Notes: a model not told the origin generated them from the letters alone. 64,000 nt of DNA from Streptomyces nodosus (GCF_008704995.1 NZ_CP023747.1:6420001-6484000); one strand, 5' to 3'. Positions 43,022 to 51,564 are shown, numbered from the stretch's first letter. Numbers and translations are program-made.

Positions 43022-43795
43022 TCAGCGTCCTTCCTCGATCCAGGTGGCGTCCGGGCCGTCGAGCACGATGTCCCATCGGTAGCCCAGGGAGAACTCCGGT
43101 ACCGACAGGCTGTGGTCGTAGGTCGCGACCAGCCGCTGCCGGGCCGCGTCGTCCGTCACCGACTGCAGGATCGGGTCGTAGGGGAAGAGCGGGTCGTTCG
43201 GGAAGTACATCTGCGTCACGAGCCGCTGGGTGAACGCGGTCCCGAAGAAGGAGAAGTGGATATGAGCCGGGCGCCAGGCGTTGACGTGGTTGCGCCAGGG
43301 GTAGGGGCCCGGCTGGACGGTGGTGAAGCGGTAGGAGCCGTCGTCGTCCGTGAGGGTGCGGCCGACGCCCGTGAAGTTCGGGTCCAGCGGTGCGTCGTGC
43401 TGTTCGCGCCGGTGGGCGTAGCGGCCGGCCGAGTTCGCCTGCCAGATCTCGATGAGCTGGCCGCGCACCGGCTGCCCCGCACGGTTCAGCAGCCGGCCGG
43501 AGACGGTGATCCGCTCGCCGATCGGCTCACCCCGGTGGTGCCGGGTGAGGTCGTTGTCGATCTCGGTGATGTCACGCTCGCCGAACGCCGGGGAGGACAG
43601 CTCCACCAGCTCCGGGTCCTGGGCGACGTCGATGGTGACCGGCGGCTGCTCGGGGTGGCGCAGCACGGAGGAGCGGTAGGGGGCGTAGTCCCGGCGCGGA
43701 TGGTGCTCGACGGGGGCGCCCCCGTCGACCCGCTGCCGGTAGGCGGCGCGCTCGGCCGCGATCTCCTGGTCGATGTCCTGCTGAGTGAGAGCCAT
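43022..43795 (-). CDS. pcaH: Protocatechuate 3,4-dioxygenase beta subunit
   Basis: Catalytic Fe(III) subunit, 257 residues, opening protocatechuate to 3-carboxy-cis,cis-muconate. Iron-binding Tyr in SAGRYAHRREQHDAPLD and the Tyr/His/His set in PGPYPWRNHVNAWRPAHIHFSFFG are visible. ATG 43795 (MALTQQDIDQEI) is chosen. First gene of pcaHGBL, divergent from pcaV with 288 bp between. Confidence 0.95.
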   Translation of the reverse strand: MALTQQDIDQEIAAERAAYRQRVDGGAPVEHHPRRDYAPYRSSVLRHPEQPPVTIDVAQDPELVELSSPAFGERDITEIDNDLTRHHRGEPIGERITVSGRLLNRAGQPVRGQLIEIWQANSAGRYAHRREQHDAPLDPNFTGVGRTLTDDDGSYRFTTVQPGPYPWRNHVNAWRPAHIHFSFFGTAFTQRLVTQMYFPNDPLFPYDPILQSVTDDAARQRLVATYDHSLSVPEFSLGYRWDIVLDGPDATWIEEGR

Positions 43796-43863
43796 GACGA
43801 TGTCGATTCCTAGCGTTCGACTCCCAGGCCGGTGCCTGGCCTTCGAGAAGCCCCGATCACTCC

Positions 43864-43906
43864 GATTAATCAGGGCACTGAGCATTTGATTGGGTGTGGC
43901 GCACAC
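43864..43906. promoter_or_regulatory. Candidate PcaV operator region
   Basis: AT-rich 8-bp palindrome GATTAATC (43864-43871) and a second palindrome GTGTG-N3-CACAC (43894-43906), 69-111 bp before pcaH, in the divergent region of pcaV and pcaH. Either could be a MarR-family site; which is used cannot be told by eye. The rest of 43796-44083 holds no gene. Confidence 0.5.
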
Positions 43907-44083
43907 GGTGCCATCGCGGCCGCATCAGCGTCAAGACCTGGAAAACGCCTTCTCAGGATGTCCGCCGGGCGTATCTCGCCCGAGGACACCCGACGTCTGG
44001 GACGGGTATCGTTCAAGGTGTCGGTCAGTGCACCGACGAATATGACCAGGACGACAGCCACGAACACGACCACGGGAGCACGG

Positions 44084-44548
44084 ATGGCCACGGTGGACCT
44101 CTCCACCCACCCGGGACACCTGGCCCGGAGACTCCAGCAGGCGCATCATCTGCTGTGGAACACCATGGTCTCCGAGGAGATCACCTCACCGCAGTTCGCG
44201 GTCCTGAACACCCTGGTCGCCGAGCCCGGGCTGGACCAGCGCACGGTGGGGGAGCGGGTGGGCCTCGACCGGTCCACCATCGCCGAGGTGATCAGCCGGC
44301 TGGGCCGCCGGGGGCTGCTCGACAAGGTCCGCGATCCCCAGGACGGCCGTCGCTCTCTGCTGCACCTCACCGACGACGGCATCCGCGCGCACCGGAGACT
44401 GGCGGTCCGCACGGCCCGGATGAACCAGGTCTTCCTGGCTCCGCTCTCCGACGAGGAGCGGACCCAGTTCTTCGCTCTCATCCAGCGGGTGGCGGCCGCG
44501 GCCGAGGGGCTGCGCGATCCGGCGCCCGTCACGGGAAGCGGGACCTGA
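44084..44548 (+). CDS. pcaV: MarR-family repressor PcaV of protocatechuate catabolism
   Basis: Regulator of 154 residues: MATVDLSTHPGHLARRLQQA, winged helix LDQRTVGERVGLDRSTIAEVISRLGRRGLLDKVRDPQDGRRS. In S. coelicolor PcaV, Arg15 binds protocatechuate and is essential for derepression; Arg15 is present at the same position here. The ATG at 44084 has GGGAG six bases upstream, better than the ATG at 44042. It is divergent from pcaHGBL, which it should repress. In S. coelicolor pcaIJF stand between pcaV and pcaH; here they are missing. Confidence 0.92.
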   Translation: MATVDLSTHPGHLARRLQQAHHLLWNTMVSEEITSPQFAVLNTLVAEPGLDQRTVGERVGLDRSTIAEVISRLGRRGLLDKVRDPQDGRRSLLHLTDDGIRAHRRLAVRTARMNQVFLAPLSDEERTQFFALIQRVAAAAEGLRDPAPVTGSGT

Positions 44549-44576
44549 GCGGTCCGCCTCCGCCGGGGGCGAGGGC

Positions 44577-45647
44577 TCAGCCCGGGGTGCCGAGGATCTC
44601 GGTGAGGTCGTAGCGGACCGGTTCCTCCAGCTGAGCGTAGGTGCAGCTGGACGGAGTACGGTCCGGGCGCCAGCGGCGGAAGCGTGCGGTGTGCCGGAAG
44701 CGCACCCCCTTCTCCATGTGGTCGTAGGCCACCTCCGCGACCCGCTCGGGCCGCAGCGGCATCCAGGACAGGTCCTTCTTCCCCGACCAGCGGCTGGGCG
44801 CGCCCGGCAGCCGGGCCGTCTCGTGTGCCGCCTCGTCCGACCAGGCGGCCCATGGATGCCCCGTGACGTCCTCCATCCGCAGCGGTGCCAGCTCCTCCAC
44901 CAGTTCCGCGCGGAGCTTCATGGGGAACGCGGCGGACACGCCCACATGCTGCAGGGCGCCCCGGTCGTCGTACAGCCCGAGCAGCAGCGAGCCCACCACC
45001 GGGCCGCTCTTGTGGAAGCGGTAGCCCGCGACCACCACATCCGCGGTGCGCTCGTGCTTGACCTTGAACATGACCCGCTCGTCCGGCCGGTAGGGCCCCG
45101 AGAGCGGCTTGGCGATCACCCCGTCCAGGCCCGCCCCCTCGTACTGTTCGAACCACCGCTCCGCCAGCGCCCGGTCCCGGGTCGCAGGAGCGAGGTGCAC
45201 GGGCGGTGTCACCCCCGACAGCGCCCCCTCCAGCCGGGCCCGCCGCTCGCGCAGGGGGACGTCGAGCAGCGAGGTGTCGTCCAGCGCCAGCAGATCGAAC
45301 GCCACGAACGACGCCGGCGTCCGCTCGGCGAGCATCCGCACCCGTGAGTCCGCCGGATGGATGCGCTCCGTCAGCGCGTCGAAGTCGAGATGCCCCTCAC
45401 GGGCGATCACGATCTCTCCGTCCACCACGCACCGCTTGGGCAGCCGCTCCCGCAGCGCCTCGACCAGCTCGGGGAAATACCTGGTCAGGGGCTTTCCCGT
45501 GCGGCTTCCCAGTTCCACCTCGGCGCCGTCGCGGAAGACGATCGCACGGAACCCGTCCCACTTCGCCTCGTACTGCATGTCCGGTGGGATGCGCGCCACG
45601 GGCTTGGCGAGCATCGGCTTCACGGGCGGCGTCACCGGCAGGTCCAT
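44577..45647 (-). CDS. ATP-dependent DNA ligase, LigD ligase-domain type
   Basis: Seals nicks with ATP; LigD/LigC-like ligase of 356 residues. Nucleotidyltransferase domain: adenylated Lys29 in YEAKWDGFRA, RCVVDGEIVI, DGVIAKPLSG, VMFKVKHERTADVVVAGY; OB domain about 215-325 with VGSLLLGLYDDRG. No polymerase or nuclease domain. It is divergent from a LigD polymerase-domain gene 86 bp away, giving the split NHEJ arrangement common in Streptomyces. No ku gene is in the window. Convergent with pcaV. Confidence 0.93.
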   Translation of the reverse strand: MDLPVTPPVKPMLAKPVARIPPDMQYEAKWDGFRAIVFRDGAEVELGSRTGKPLTRYFPELVEALRERLPKRCVVDGEIVIAREGHLDFDALTERIHPADSRVRMLAERTPASFVAFDLLALDDTSLLDVPLRERRARLEGALSGVTPPVHLAPATRDRALAERWFEQYEGAGLDGVIAKPLSGPYRPDERVMFKVKHERTADVVVAGYRFHKSGPVVGSLLLGLYDDRGALQHVGVSAAFPMKLRAELVEELAPLRMEDVTGHPWAAWSDEAAHETARLPGAPSRWSGKKDLSWMPLRPERVAEVAYDHMEKGVRFRHTARFRRWRPDRTPSSCTYAQLEEPVRYDLTEILGTPG

Positions 45648-45733
45648 GTCTTGATTCTGCGGCCGATCCCCTGCGCGTGCGACGCGGTCCGCCCGGTGTG
45701 CGAGGCCGGGCCGCCGCGCCTACCGTGGCTCGC

Positions 45734-46762
45734 ATGGGTGACGCGGTGGAACTGGAGGCGGGAGGCAGGACGGTACGGCTCTCCAGCCCGGACAAGGTCT
45801 TCTTCCCGGAGCGGGGCTTCACCAAGCTCGACCTCGCGCGCTACTATCTGGCCGTCGGGCCCGGCATCCTGCGCGCCCTGCGCGACCGGCCCACCACCCT
45901 GGAGCGCCACCCGGACGGGGTGACCGGTGAGTCCTTCTTCCAGAAGCGGGCGCCCCGGCACATGCCCGACTGGATCCCCACCGCCCACATCACCTTCCCC
46001 AGCGGTCGCAGCGCCGACGAGATGTGCCCCACCGAGATCGCCGCCGTCGTCTGGGCCGCACAGTACGGGACGCTCACCTTCCATCCCTGGCCGGTGCGCC
46101 GCGACGATGTCGACCGCCCCGACGAACTGCGCATCGACCTCGACCCGCAGCCCGGTACCGGCTTCGTCGACGCCGTGCGCGCCGCCCATGAACTGCGGTC
46201 CGTCCTCGACGAGTTCGGTGGACTGCGGGGCTGGCCCAAGACCTCCGGCGGCCGGGGGCTGCATGTCTTCGTGCCCATCGAGCCGCGCTGGACCTTCACC
46301 CAGGTGCGCCGTGCCGCGATCGCCGTCGGGCGCGAGCTGGAGCGCCGAATGCCCCGGGACGTCACCATCGCCTGGTGGAAGGAGGAACGGGGCGAAAAGA
46401 TCTTCGTCGACTACAACCAGACCGCACGCGATCGCACCATCGCCTCCGCCTACTCCGTGCGCCCCCGGCCGCAGGCACCCGTGTCCGCGCCCCTGCGCTG
46501 GGAGGAGGTCGACGAGGTGACGCCCGGCGACTTCGATCTGGCCACCATGCCCCGCCGGTTCGCCGAACTGGGTGATGTCCACGCGGACATGGACGACCAC
46601 GCGTTCTCCCTGGAGGCGCTGCTGGACCTCGCCCGCCGTGACGAACACGACCACGGCCTCGGCGATCTGCCCTATCCGCCGGAGTACCCGAAGATGCCCG
46701 GGGAGCCGAAGCGGGTCCAGCCGAGCCGGGCCCGTCGCGAGGGGAAACCGGAGGCCGGCTGA
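45734..46762 (+). CDS. LigD-type primase-polymerase (NHEJ polymerase domain)
   Basis: Archaeo-eukaryotic primase-like polymerase of 342 residues that fills gaps or adds ribonucleotides in end joining. Motifs: VFFPERGFTKLDLARYY, FFQKRAPRHMPDW, catalytic D135/D137 in ELRIDLDPQPGTGF, KTSGGRGLHVFVPI (His), VDYNQTARDRTIASAYSVR. It has the usual LigD PolDom length plus a basic C-terminal tail (PSRARREGKPEAG). Divergent from the ligase-domain gene. The ATG at 45734 begins the conserved region. Confidence 0.93.
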   Translation: MGDAVELEAGGRTVRLSSPDKVFFPERGFTKLDLARYYLAVGPGILRALRDRPTTLERHPDGVTGESFFQKRAPRHMPDWIPTAHITFPSGRSADEMCPTEIAAVVWAAQYGTLTFHPWPVRRDDVDRPDELRIDLDPQPGTGFVDAVRAAHELRSVLDEFGGLRGWPKTSGGRGLHVFVPIEPRWTFTQVRRAAIAVGRELERRMPRDVTIAWWKEERGEKIFVDYNQTARDRTIASAYSVRPRPQAPVSAPLRWEEVDEVTPGDFDLATMPRRFAELGDVHADMDDHAFSLEALLDLARRDEHDHGLGDLPYPPEYPKMPGEPKRVQPSRARREGKPEAG

Positions 46763-46951
46763 CGAGGCATCACCTGAAAGGGGGGTTCGTGCGATCAGGC
46801 ATCACCGGAACGACGGAGCCACACGCCAGTCATATGGTCTAAATGTCAGATTTTGCCTCTTGATGTGCGTACGGTTTCGGCGTGCCGTCATCGTCGTTGT
46901 TCGTCCGGCGGCCCATCTCCGTGAACTCCGTACAGGATGGGGGAATCCCGC

Positions 46952-47944
46952 ATGGACAGACGCAGCTTCAACCGGCGGATGCTGTTGGGCGGTGCGGCCG
47001 CCGCGACCGCGTGGTCCGTGGGACCGGAGGACATCCGCCCCGCCAAGAAGGTGAGAACCGCACCGCTCGGCGGCAAGGTGCGGCGCATCAAGGTGTTCGC
47101 CGAGAGCCTGGGTGACGGACAGCTGGGCTATGGCTTCGCCAAGGGGCGGGCGACCATCCCGGGGCCGCTGATCGAGCTCAACGAGGGCGACACCCTGCAC
47201 ATCGAGTTCACCAACACCACCGACGCCCCGACGAGCCTCCATGTGCACGGGCTGGACTACGAGATCGCCGACGACGGGACCCGGCCGACCGGGGGCGCGG
47301 TGGAGCCGGGCGGCAAGCGCACCTACACCTGGCGCACCCATGTCCCCGGGCGGCGCGAGGACGGCACCTGGCGGGAGGGCAGCGCGGGCTACTGGCACTA
47401 CCACGACCATGTGCTCGGCTCGGAGCACGGCTCGCGCGGTGTCCATGCGGGTCTGTACGGGCCGGTGATCGTACGCCGGGCCGGCGATGTCCTGCCCGGC
47501 CGGACCTACACCATCGTGTTCAACAACATGATGATCAACAATCACAAACCGCAGGGGGGACGCGGGAGACACCGGAGGCGTCATGCGATGCCTCAGGGAC
47601 ACCACGGCCCCTCGTTCGAGGCGACGGTCGGCGACCGCGTCGAATTCGTGATGATCACGCATGGCAGCGACTACCACACGTTCCATATGCACGGTCACCG
47701 CTGGGCCGACAACCGCACCGGAATCCTCGACGGCCCCGAGGACCACAGCGCGATCATCGACAACAGGATCGTGGGCCCGGGGGACTCCTTCGGCTTCCAG
47801 GTGATCGCGGGGGAGGGCGTCGGCGCGGGTGCCTGGATGTACCACTGCCATGTGCAACGGCACGCCGACCTGGGCATGGCCGGGCTGTTCCTGGTGAAGG
47901 GGAAGGACGGGAAGGTCCCCCTGCACCAGCCGGGCGTCATGTGA
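46952..47944 (+). CDS. Small laccase (two-domain multicopper oxidase)
   Basis: Secreted two-domain laccase of 330 residues, forming trimers and oxidising phenols with O2. Tat-type signal RRSFNRRMLLGGAAAATA. Copper ligands: H97/H99 (LHVHG), H149/H151/H153 (YWHYHDH), H242/H245/H247/H249 (YHTFHMHGH), H298/C299/H300/H304 (YHCHVQRH) and M309 as axial type 1 ligand. Clearly related to S. coelicolor SLAC. Odd: a basic insertion at residues 201-219, rich in Arg and His, replaces the short loop of SLAC, and the His-rich C-terminal tail of SLAC is missing. The AT-richer 60 bp at 46830-46890 is the likely promoter area. Convergent with an unknown gene. Confidence 0.93.
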   Translation: MDRRSFNRRMLLGGAAAATAWSVGPEDIRPAKKVRTAPLGGKVRRIKVFAESLGDGQLGYGFAKGRATIPGPLIELNEGDTLHIEFTNTTDAPTSLHVHGLDYEIADDGTRPTGGAVEPGGKRTYTWRTHVPGRREDGTWREGSAGYWHYHDHVLGSEHGSRGVHAGLYGPVIVRRAGDVLPGRTYTIVFNNMMINNHKPQGGRGRHRRRHAMPQGHHGPSFEATVGDRVEFVMITHGSDYHTFHMHGHRWADNRTGILDGPEDHSAIIDNRIVGPGDSFGFQVIAGEGVGAGAWMYHCHVQRHADLGMAGLFLVKGKDGKVPLHQPGVM

Positions 47945-47986
47945 CCGGTGCCGCGACGCGCGAACCTCGCCCGCCGCGGCACCCGG
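47945..47986. terminator. Hairpin between laccase gene and convergent neighbour
   Basis: GGTGCCGCG (47947-47955) pairs perfectly with CGCGGCACC (47975-47983); outer CC/CGG adds pairs. It lies between stops at 47944 and 47992. No U-tract. Confidence 0.6.
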
Positions 47987-47991
47987 TGGCA

Positions 47992-48891
47992 TCAGCCGGC
48001 GGCGAGGTCCAGCACCGTCCACTCGGTGAACGGCTCCGCCTGCACATAGAGCCGAGGACCGCGGCACACCGTGCGGGGCCGCCGCTCCAGCCGGGTTCCG
48101 TCGGGGCGGACCAGACGGCCGCGGGCGACCGGTTCGACGGCGTTCCCGGTGAGCCGGCAGTCGACGAGAACACTCCGGTCGTCGCCGTAAGGACCGAGGA
48201 ACACCACCCGGTCGCCGTGGACGGCCAGGGCGCCCGCCCCGTGCACCGGATTCTTCCGGGCGCTCACCACCCGGTCGCCCCGGATCTCCAGCAGCGGGAA
48301 GTCCGTGTACGGACACGCCCACACGGCCTTCGCGCCGACGTTCAGGGCATAGCAGTCGGAGATGTAGTCGTGCCCCGGGCCCGGCGCGTGCGCCCAGAGG
48401 GGATCGCCCGTGCTGCTCCAGCGGCGCAGCCCCGGCGCGCTCAACGCGTCGTCACCGTAGATGCCCTCGTCGAAATAGCCGGCCCAGATGTCCCCGGAGG
48501 AGTCGACCAGCAGATCCTCGATGCCGTCCCCGACGCGGAACGTCCAGGAACAGCGGCCGAGCGCGTCGAAGACCTGCACCTGGTCCTCGCCGGGGTCGCT
48601 GCGGGGCGCGGCCACCAGGAAACCGCCGTCGGGCAGGGCGTCGAACACCGCGTACGGCGGCCCCACCGCGCTGAGCCGCGTCTCCCGGGGCCTGCCGTCC
48701 TCGACCGTCACGACCAGGGCGTCATACGGGTCCGTGCGGTGCCGGTCGGGAGGTTCCTCGGTCAGCAGCCAGTGGGCGCGGCCCTGGGCGTCGACCGTGC
48801 TGTGCACGATGTGCGACGCGTGGTACGCGCGCGGCAGCCGGGCGTACCCGGACAGCCGGGTCGTGGTCATGGGGCGGCGGTCAGCGGCCAT
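47992..48891 (-). CDS. Conserved protein of unknown function, probable beta-propeller
   Basis: Protein of 299 residues without signal peptide or membrane segment. It has repeated short blocks of the form DGGFLVAAP, VFDALGRCSWTFRVGDG, SSGDIWAGYFDEGIYGDD, LNVGAKAVWACPYTDFPLLEIRGD and ALAVHGDRVVFLGPYGDD, spaced about 40-50 residues, as in propeller proteins. No enzymatic motif is recognised. GAGAAAGAG lies just before the ATG at 48891; ATG 48870 is an alternative. It is divergent from the LacI gene, and the LacI-type palindrome at 48963-48976 lies between them, so the LacI protein could control it too. Confidence 0.75.
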   Translation of the reverse strand: MAADRRPMTTTRLSGYARLPRAYHASHIVHSTVDAQGRAHWLLTEEPPDRHRTDPYDALVVTVEDGRPRETRLSAVGPPYAVFDALPDGGFLVAAPRSDPGEDQVQVFDALGRCSWTFRVGDGIEDLLVDSSGDIWAGYFDEGIYGDDALSAPGLRRWSSTGDPLWAHAPGPGHDYISDCYALNVGAKAVWACPYTDFPLLEIRGDRVVSARKNPVHGAGALAVHGDRVVFLGPYGDDRSVLVDCRLTGNAVEPVARGRLVRPDGTRLERRPRTVCRGPRLYVQAEPFTEWTVLDLAAG

Positions 48892-48962
48892 GGCTCTTTC
48901 TCGTCGTCATGGAGGGATCCTCACCCGGTCCGCTTCCCGGGCACAACCGGCTTCTCCCTGAC

Positions 48963-48976
48963 GGGGAGCGCTCTCA
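48963..48976. promoter_or_regulatory. LacI-family operator upstream of the LacI gene
   Basis: GGGGAGCGCTCTCA matches the 5104-5117 palindrome at 12 of 14 positions. It lies 55-68 bp before the LacI start, suggesting autoregulation. Confidence 0.7.
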
Positions 48977-49030
48977 GATGTCGGCGGTCGGGGTTATTCT
49001 GACCGGCATCTGCCGAGGAGGAGCCCCGAA

Positions 49031-50086
49031 GTGACCGAGATCCCGCCGCGTCCCACCCTGGAGGCCGTGGCCGCACGGGCCGGGGTCTCACGGGCCACCG
49101 TGTCCCGGGTCGTCAACGGCGGTGAGGGCGTGCGCAGGCCCCTCGTCGAGAAGGTGCGCCGCGCCGTCGAGGAACTCGGGTATGTGCCGAACCAGGCGGC
49201 GCGCAGCCTGGTGACCAGGCGGCACGACGCGATCGCGGTGGTGATCGCCGAACCGGAGGTCCGCGTCTTCGCCGACCCCTTCTTCGGCCTTCAGCTGCGC
49301 GGCATCAGCAAGGAGCTGACGGCCCGCGACTGTCAGCTGGTGCTGCTGCTGACGGAGGGCCGCGCCGATCACGCCCGGGTCGGCCGCTATCTCTCCGGCG
49401 GTCATGTCGACGGCGCGCTGGTGTTCTCGCTGCACCTCGACGATCCGCTGCCGGAGCTGGTGCGGCGCGCCGGGATGCCCACCGTCTTCGGCGGGCGGCC
49501 CGGCTGGGGCGAGGGCACCCGCAGCGCCGTGTATGTGGACAGCGACAACCGGGGTGGCGCCCGTGAGGCCGTACGTCATCTCGTGGGGCTCGGCCGCCGG
49601 CGCATCGCGCACATCACCGGCGCCCTGGACCAGACCTCGGCGGTGGACCGGCTCGACGGGTTCCGTGATGTCATGGTCGACGTCGCCCCGGGGCTGATCG
49701 CCGAGGGGGACTTCACCCCGGCGGGCGGCGAGCGCGCGATGCGGCTGCTGCTGGAGCGCCACCCGGACCTCGACGCCGTGTTCGCCGCCAACGATCTCAC
49801 CGCCTCCGGCGCCCTGCGCGTGCTGCGTGCACAGGGGCGGCGGGTTCCCGAGGATGTCGCGGTCGTCGGCTTCGACGACATGCTGACGGTCGCCGAGCAG
49901 ACCGATCCGCCCCTGACGACGGTCCGCCAGGACATCGAGGAGATGGGCCGGCTGATGGCCCGGCTGCTGCTGCGGCACCTCGACGGCCGGGGCGGCGGAC
50001 CGGACGGTGACGGTGCCCCGGGTGTCGGCGGCGGGCCGACCAGCGTGGTGCTGCCCACCACGCTGGTACGGCGCGCGTCCGCCTGA
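49031..50086 (+). CDS. LacI-family regulator of beta-1,3-glucan genes (predicted)
   Basis: Repressor of 351 residues. HTH: TLEAVAARAGVSRATVSRVVNGGEGVRRPLVEKVRRAVEELGYVPNQAARSL (about residues 9-60); effector domain with FGLQLRGISKEL, VYVDSDNRGGAREAVRHLVGLGRRRIAHITG, VFAANDLTASGALRVLRAQGRRVPEDVAVVGFDDM and PLTTVRQDIEEMG. GTG start with AGGAGG. Closest in style to CebR/BxlR-type regulators. It is convergent with the GH64 gene, and GAGAGCGCTCTC palindromes precede it, the GH64 gene and the GH16 gene at 5 kb. The likely inducer is a laminari-oligosaccharide (inference). Confidence 0.9.
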   Translation: MTEIPPRPTLEAVAARAGVSRATVSRVVNGGEGVRRPLVEKVRRAVEELGYVPNQAARSLVTRRHDAIAVVIAEPEVRVFADPFFGLQLRGISKELTARDCQLVLLLTEGRADHARVGRYLSGGHVDGALVFSLHLDDPLPELVRRAGMPTVFGGRPGWGEGTRSAVYVDSDNRGGAREAVRHLVGLGRRRIAHITGALDQTSAVDRLDGFRDVMVDVAPGLIAEGDFTPAGGERAMRLLLERHPDLDAVFAANDLTASGALRVLRAQGRRVPEDVAVVGFDDMLTVAEQTDPPLTTVRQDIEEMGRLMARLLLRHLDGRGGGPDGDGAPGVGGGPTSVVLPTTLVRRASA

Positions 50087-50100
50087 GGCGGGGGACCGGC

Positions 50101-51318
50101 TCAGGAGCCGGCGCTCACCGTGAACTGCAGGGGGTTGCCGTCGTTCGCCGCTCCCGACACATCGGGCTGGCCGTCCGGACGGACATCGTCGTACGGGAAC
50201 GCGTAGCCGATCGGCGCGTTGGCGTGCACGACCCGCGCCCAGTGGTTGGTCACCTCGCCCTGGTAGTAGTCGGCACTGGTCAGGCCGTTCGGCTGGTCGG
50301 GGTGGTCGAGCATCAGCGAGCGGTTGAAGCCGGCGGCGAGACGGGCCAGGATCGCCTTCTTGTCGTCGGAGTCGCCCGGGTTGTTGGCGAACGGGCCGTG
50401 GTTGCAGGTGAAGATGTCCTTGGAGGCCGGCTTGGTGAAGCTGTGTCCGCCGGTGAAGGTGAGGACGTCGCCGTCGACCCGGCCGGTGAGCGCGCCCCGG
50501 CCGCCCTGGAGGTCGATCCTCAGATCGGTGCCGCGGTACTTCTCCCAGACCTGGTCGACATAGCCGGTCCACAGATCGCGGAACGGCATGTCGGGCTGGT
50601 CGAAGCGCGGCGCCATCAGGTTCTGCGGGGAGATGACCCGCAGCACCTTTCCGCCGGGATCGCGGATCACCAGCTGGTCCCACGGCTGCCCGTCCCTGGC
50701 GGCCTGCGCCGTCAGATCCGCGGCGATCCTGTCCACCGCCCCGTCGGGGAGCGGAGCGACCGTGTGGGTGGTGTCACCCTCCAGGGTGAGCCCGATCGGG
50801 AGGGCGGTCACCAGATCGACATAGCTGATGTTCGCGTACAGCTGCTCGGAGTTGAAGGTGAACTCGCAGAACGACCAGGTCTTGCCGTAGTTGGGGTCGG
50901 CGGGTGTCGCGAACGCCGGCTCGACCAGGGAGGGGCCCGGGTTGAGGAGGAAGTCGAGGGTGTCGTCGCGGACGAAGTAGATCCGCGCCCCGTACATCTG
51001 GGGGAGGGTCAGCACCACGGGGGCGGAGCCGGCGGGGCCCAGCGGGATGGAACAGTCCACGGGCAGCGGGGTCCCCGGGGCGTCGGGCGAGGCCGGCCGG
51101 TAGACGCTGCCGTCGGCCCGCAGCATCAGCCAGTCGCCGGTGGACTGCTCGTGCCCGGTGACATAGGCCCGGACCGTGCCCGGCAACGAGGTGTTGCGCA
51201 GGGCGAGCCGGCAGGTGGCGGGCGCGGCGTGGGCGGTGCCGGAGGTGAGGGCACCGGCCCAGAGGGGGGAGGTCGCCGCGGCGGCGGCTCCGGCCAGAAA
51301 CACTCGGCGCGATATCAC
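50101..51318 (-). CDS. Secreted GH64 beta-1,3-glucanase
   Basis: Extracellular inverting beta-1,3-glucanase of 405 residues; GH64 enzymes release mainly laminaripentaose. The signal MISRRVFLAGAAAAATSPLWAGALT has a twin-Arg and A-rich h-region (possible Tat). Catalytic pair E152 (SFCEFTFN) and D168 (ISYVDLV) are spaced by 16 residues exactly as E154/D170 in the S. matensis enzyme. Other GH64 blocks: LPQMYGARIYFV, PYGKTW-like NYGKTWSF, CNHGPFANN, NHWARVVHANAPIGYAFPYDDV. No extra carbohydrate-binding module. A LacI-type site lies 111-124 bp upstream of the start, and the presumed regulator gene is the convergent neighbour. Confidence 0.93.
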   Translation of the reverse strand: MISRRVFLAGAAAAATSPLWAGALTSGTAHAAPATCRLALRNTSLPGTVRAYVTGHEQSTGDWLMLRADGSVYRPASPDAPGTPLPVDCSIPLGPAGSAPVVLTLPQMYGARIYFVRDDTLDFLLNPGPSLVEPAFATPADPNYGKTWSFCEFTFNSEQLYANISYVDLVTALPIGLTLEGDTTHTVAPLPDGAVDRIAADLTAQAARDGQPWDQLVIRDPGGKVLRVISPQNLMAPRFDQPDMPFRDLWTGYVDQVWEKYRGTDLRIDLQGGRGALTGRVDGDVLTFTGGHSFTKPASKDIFTCNHGPFANNPGDSDDKKAILARLAAGFNRSLMLDHPDQPNGLTSADYYQGEVTNHWARVVHANAPIGYAFPYDDVRPDGQPDVSGAANDGNPLQFTVSAGS

Positions 51319-51428
51319 GATGAGTCGTCTCCTGGGGTGTGGGGGGCGTGGGGGGTGCAGGAGTGTGGATGGGGATCCTGCGATGCACCACTGTTCCCAG
51401 GGGAGGTTGAGGCGTCAAGAGTAAAGCC

Positions 51429-51442
51429 TGAGAGCGCTCTCG
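51429..51442. promoter_or_regulatory. LacI-family operator upstream of GH64 glucanase gene
   Basis: TGAGAGCGCTCTCG, one base off the perfect palindrome at 5104-5117, in the 246-bp gap before the GH64 gene. Confidence 0.78.
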
Positions 51443-51564
51443 AAAACTTTCTCCTTCAAGAAGTAACGACAGAAGGGCAGTTGTTCTCGGCCGGGAGGGA
51501 AAGCCGCGCGCACACCGGGAACGGGCCCCGGGCACCCGTGGCCCTCGCCCCGGCCCGTCGGGTG

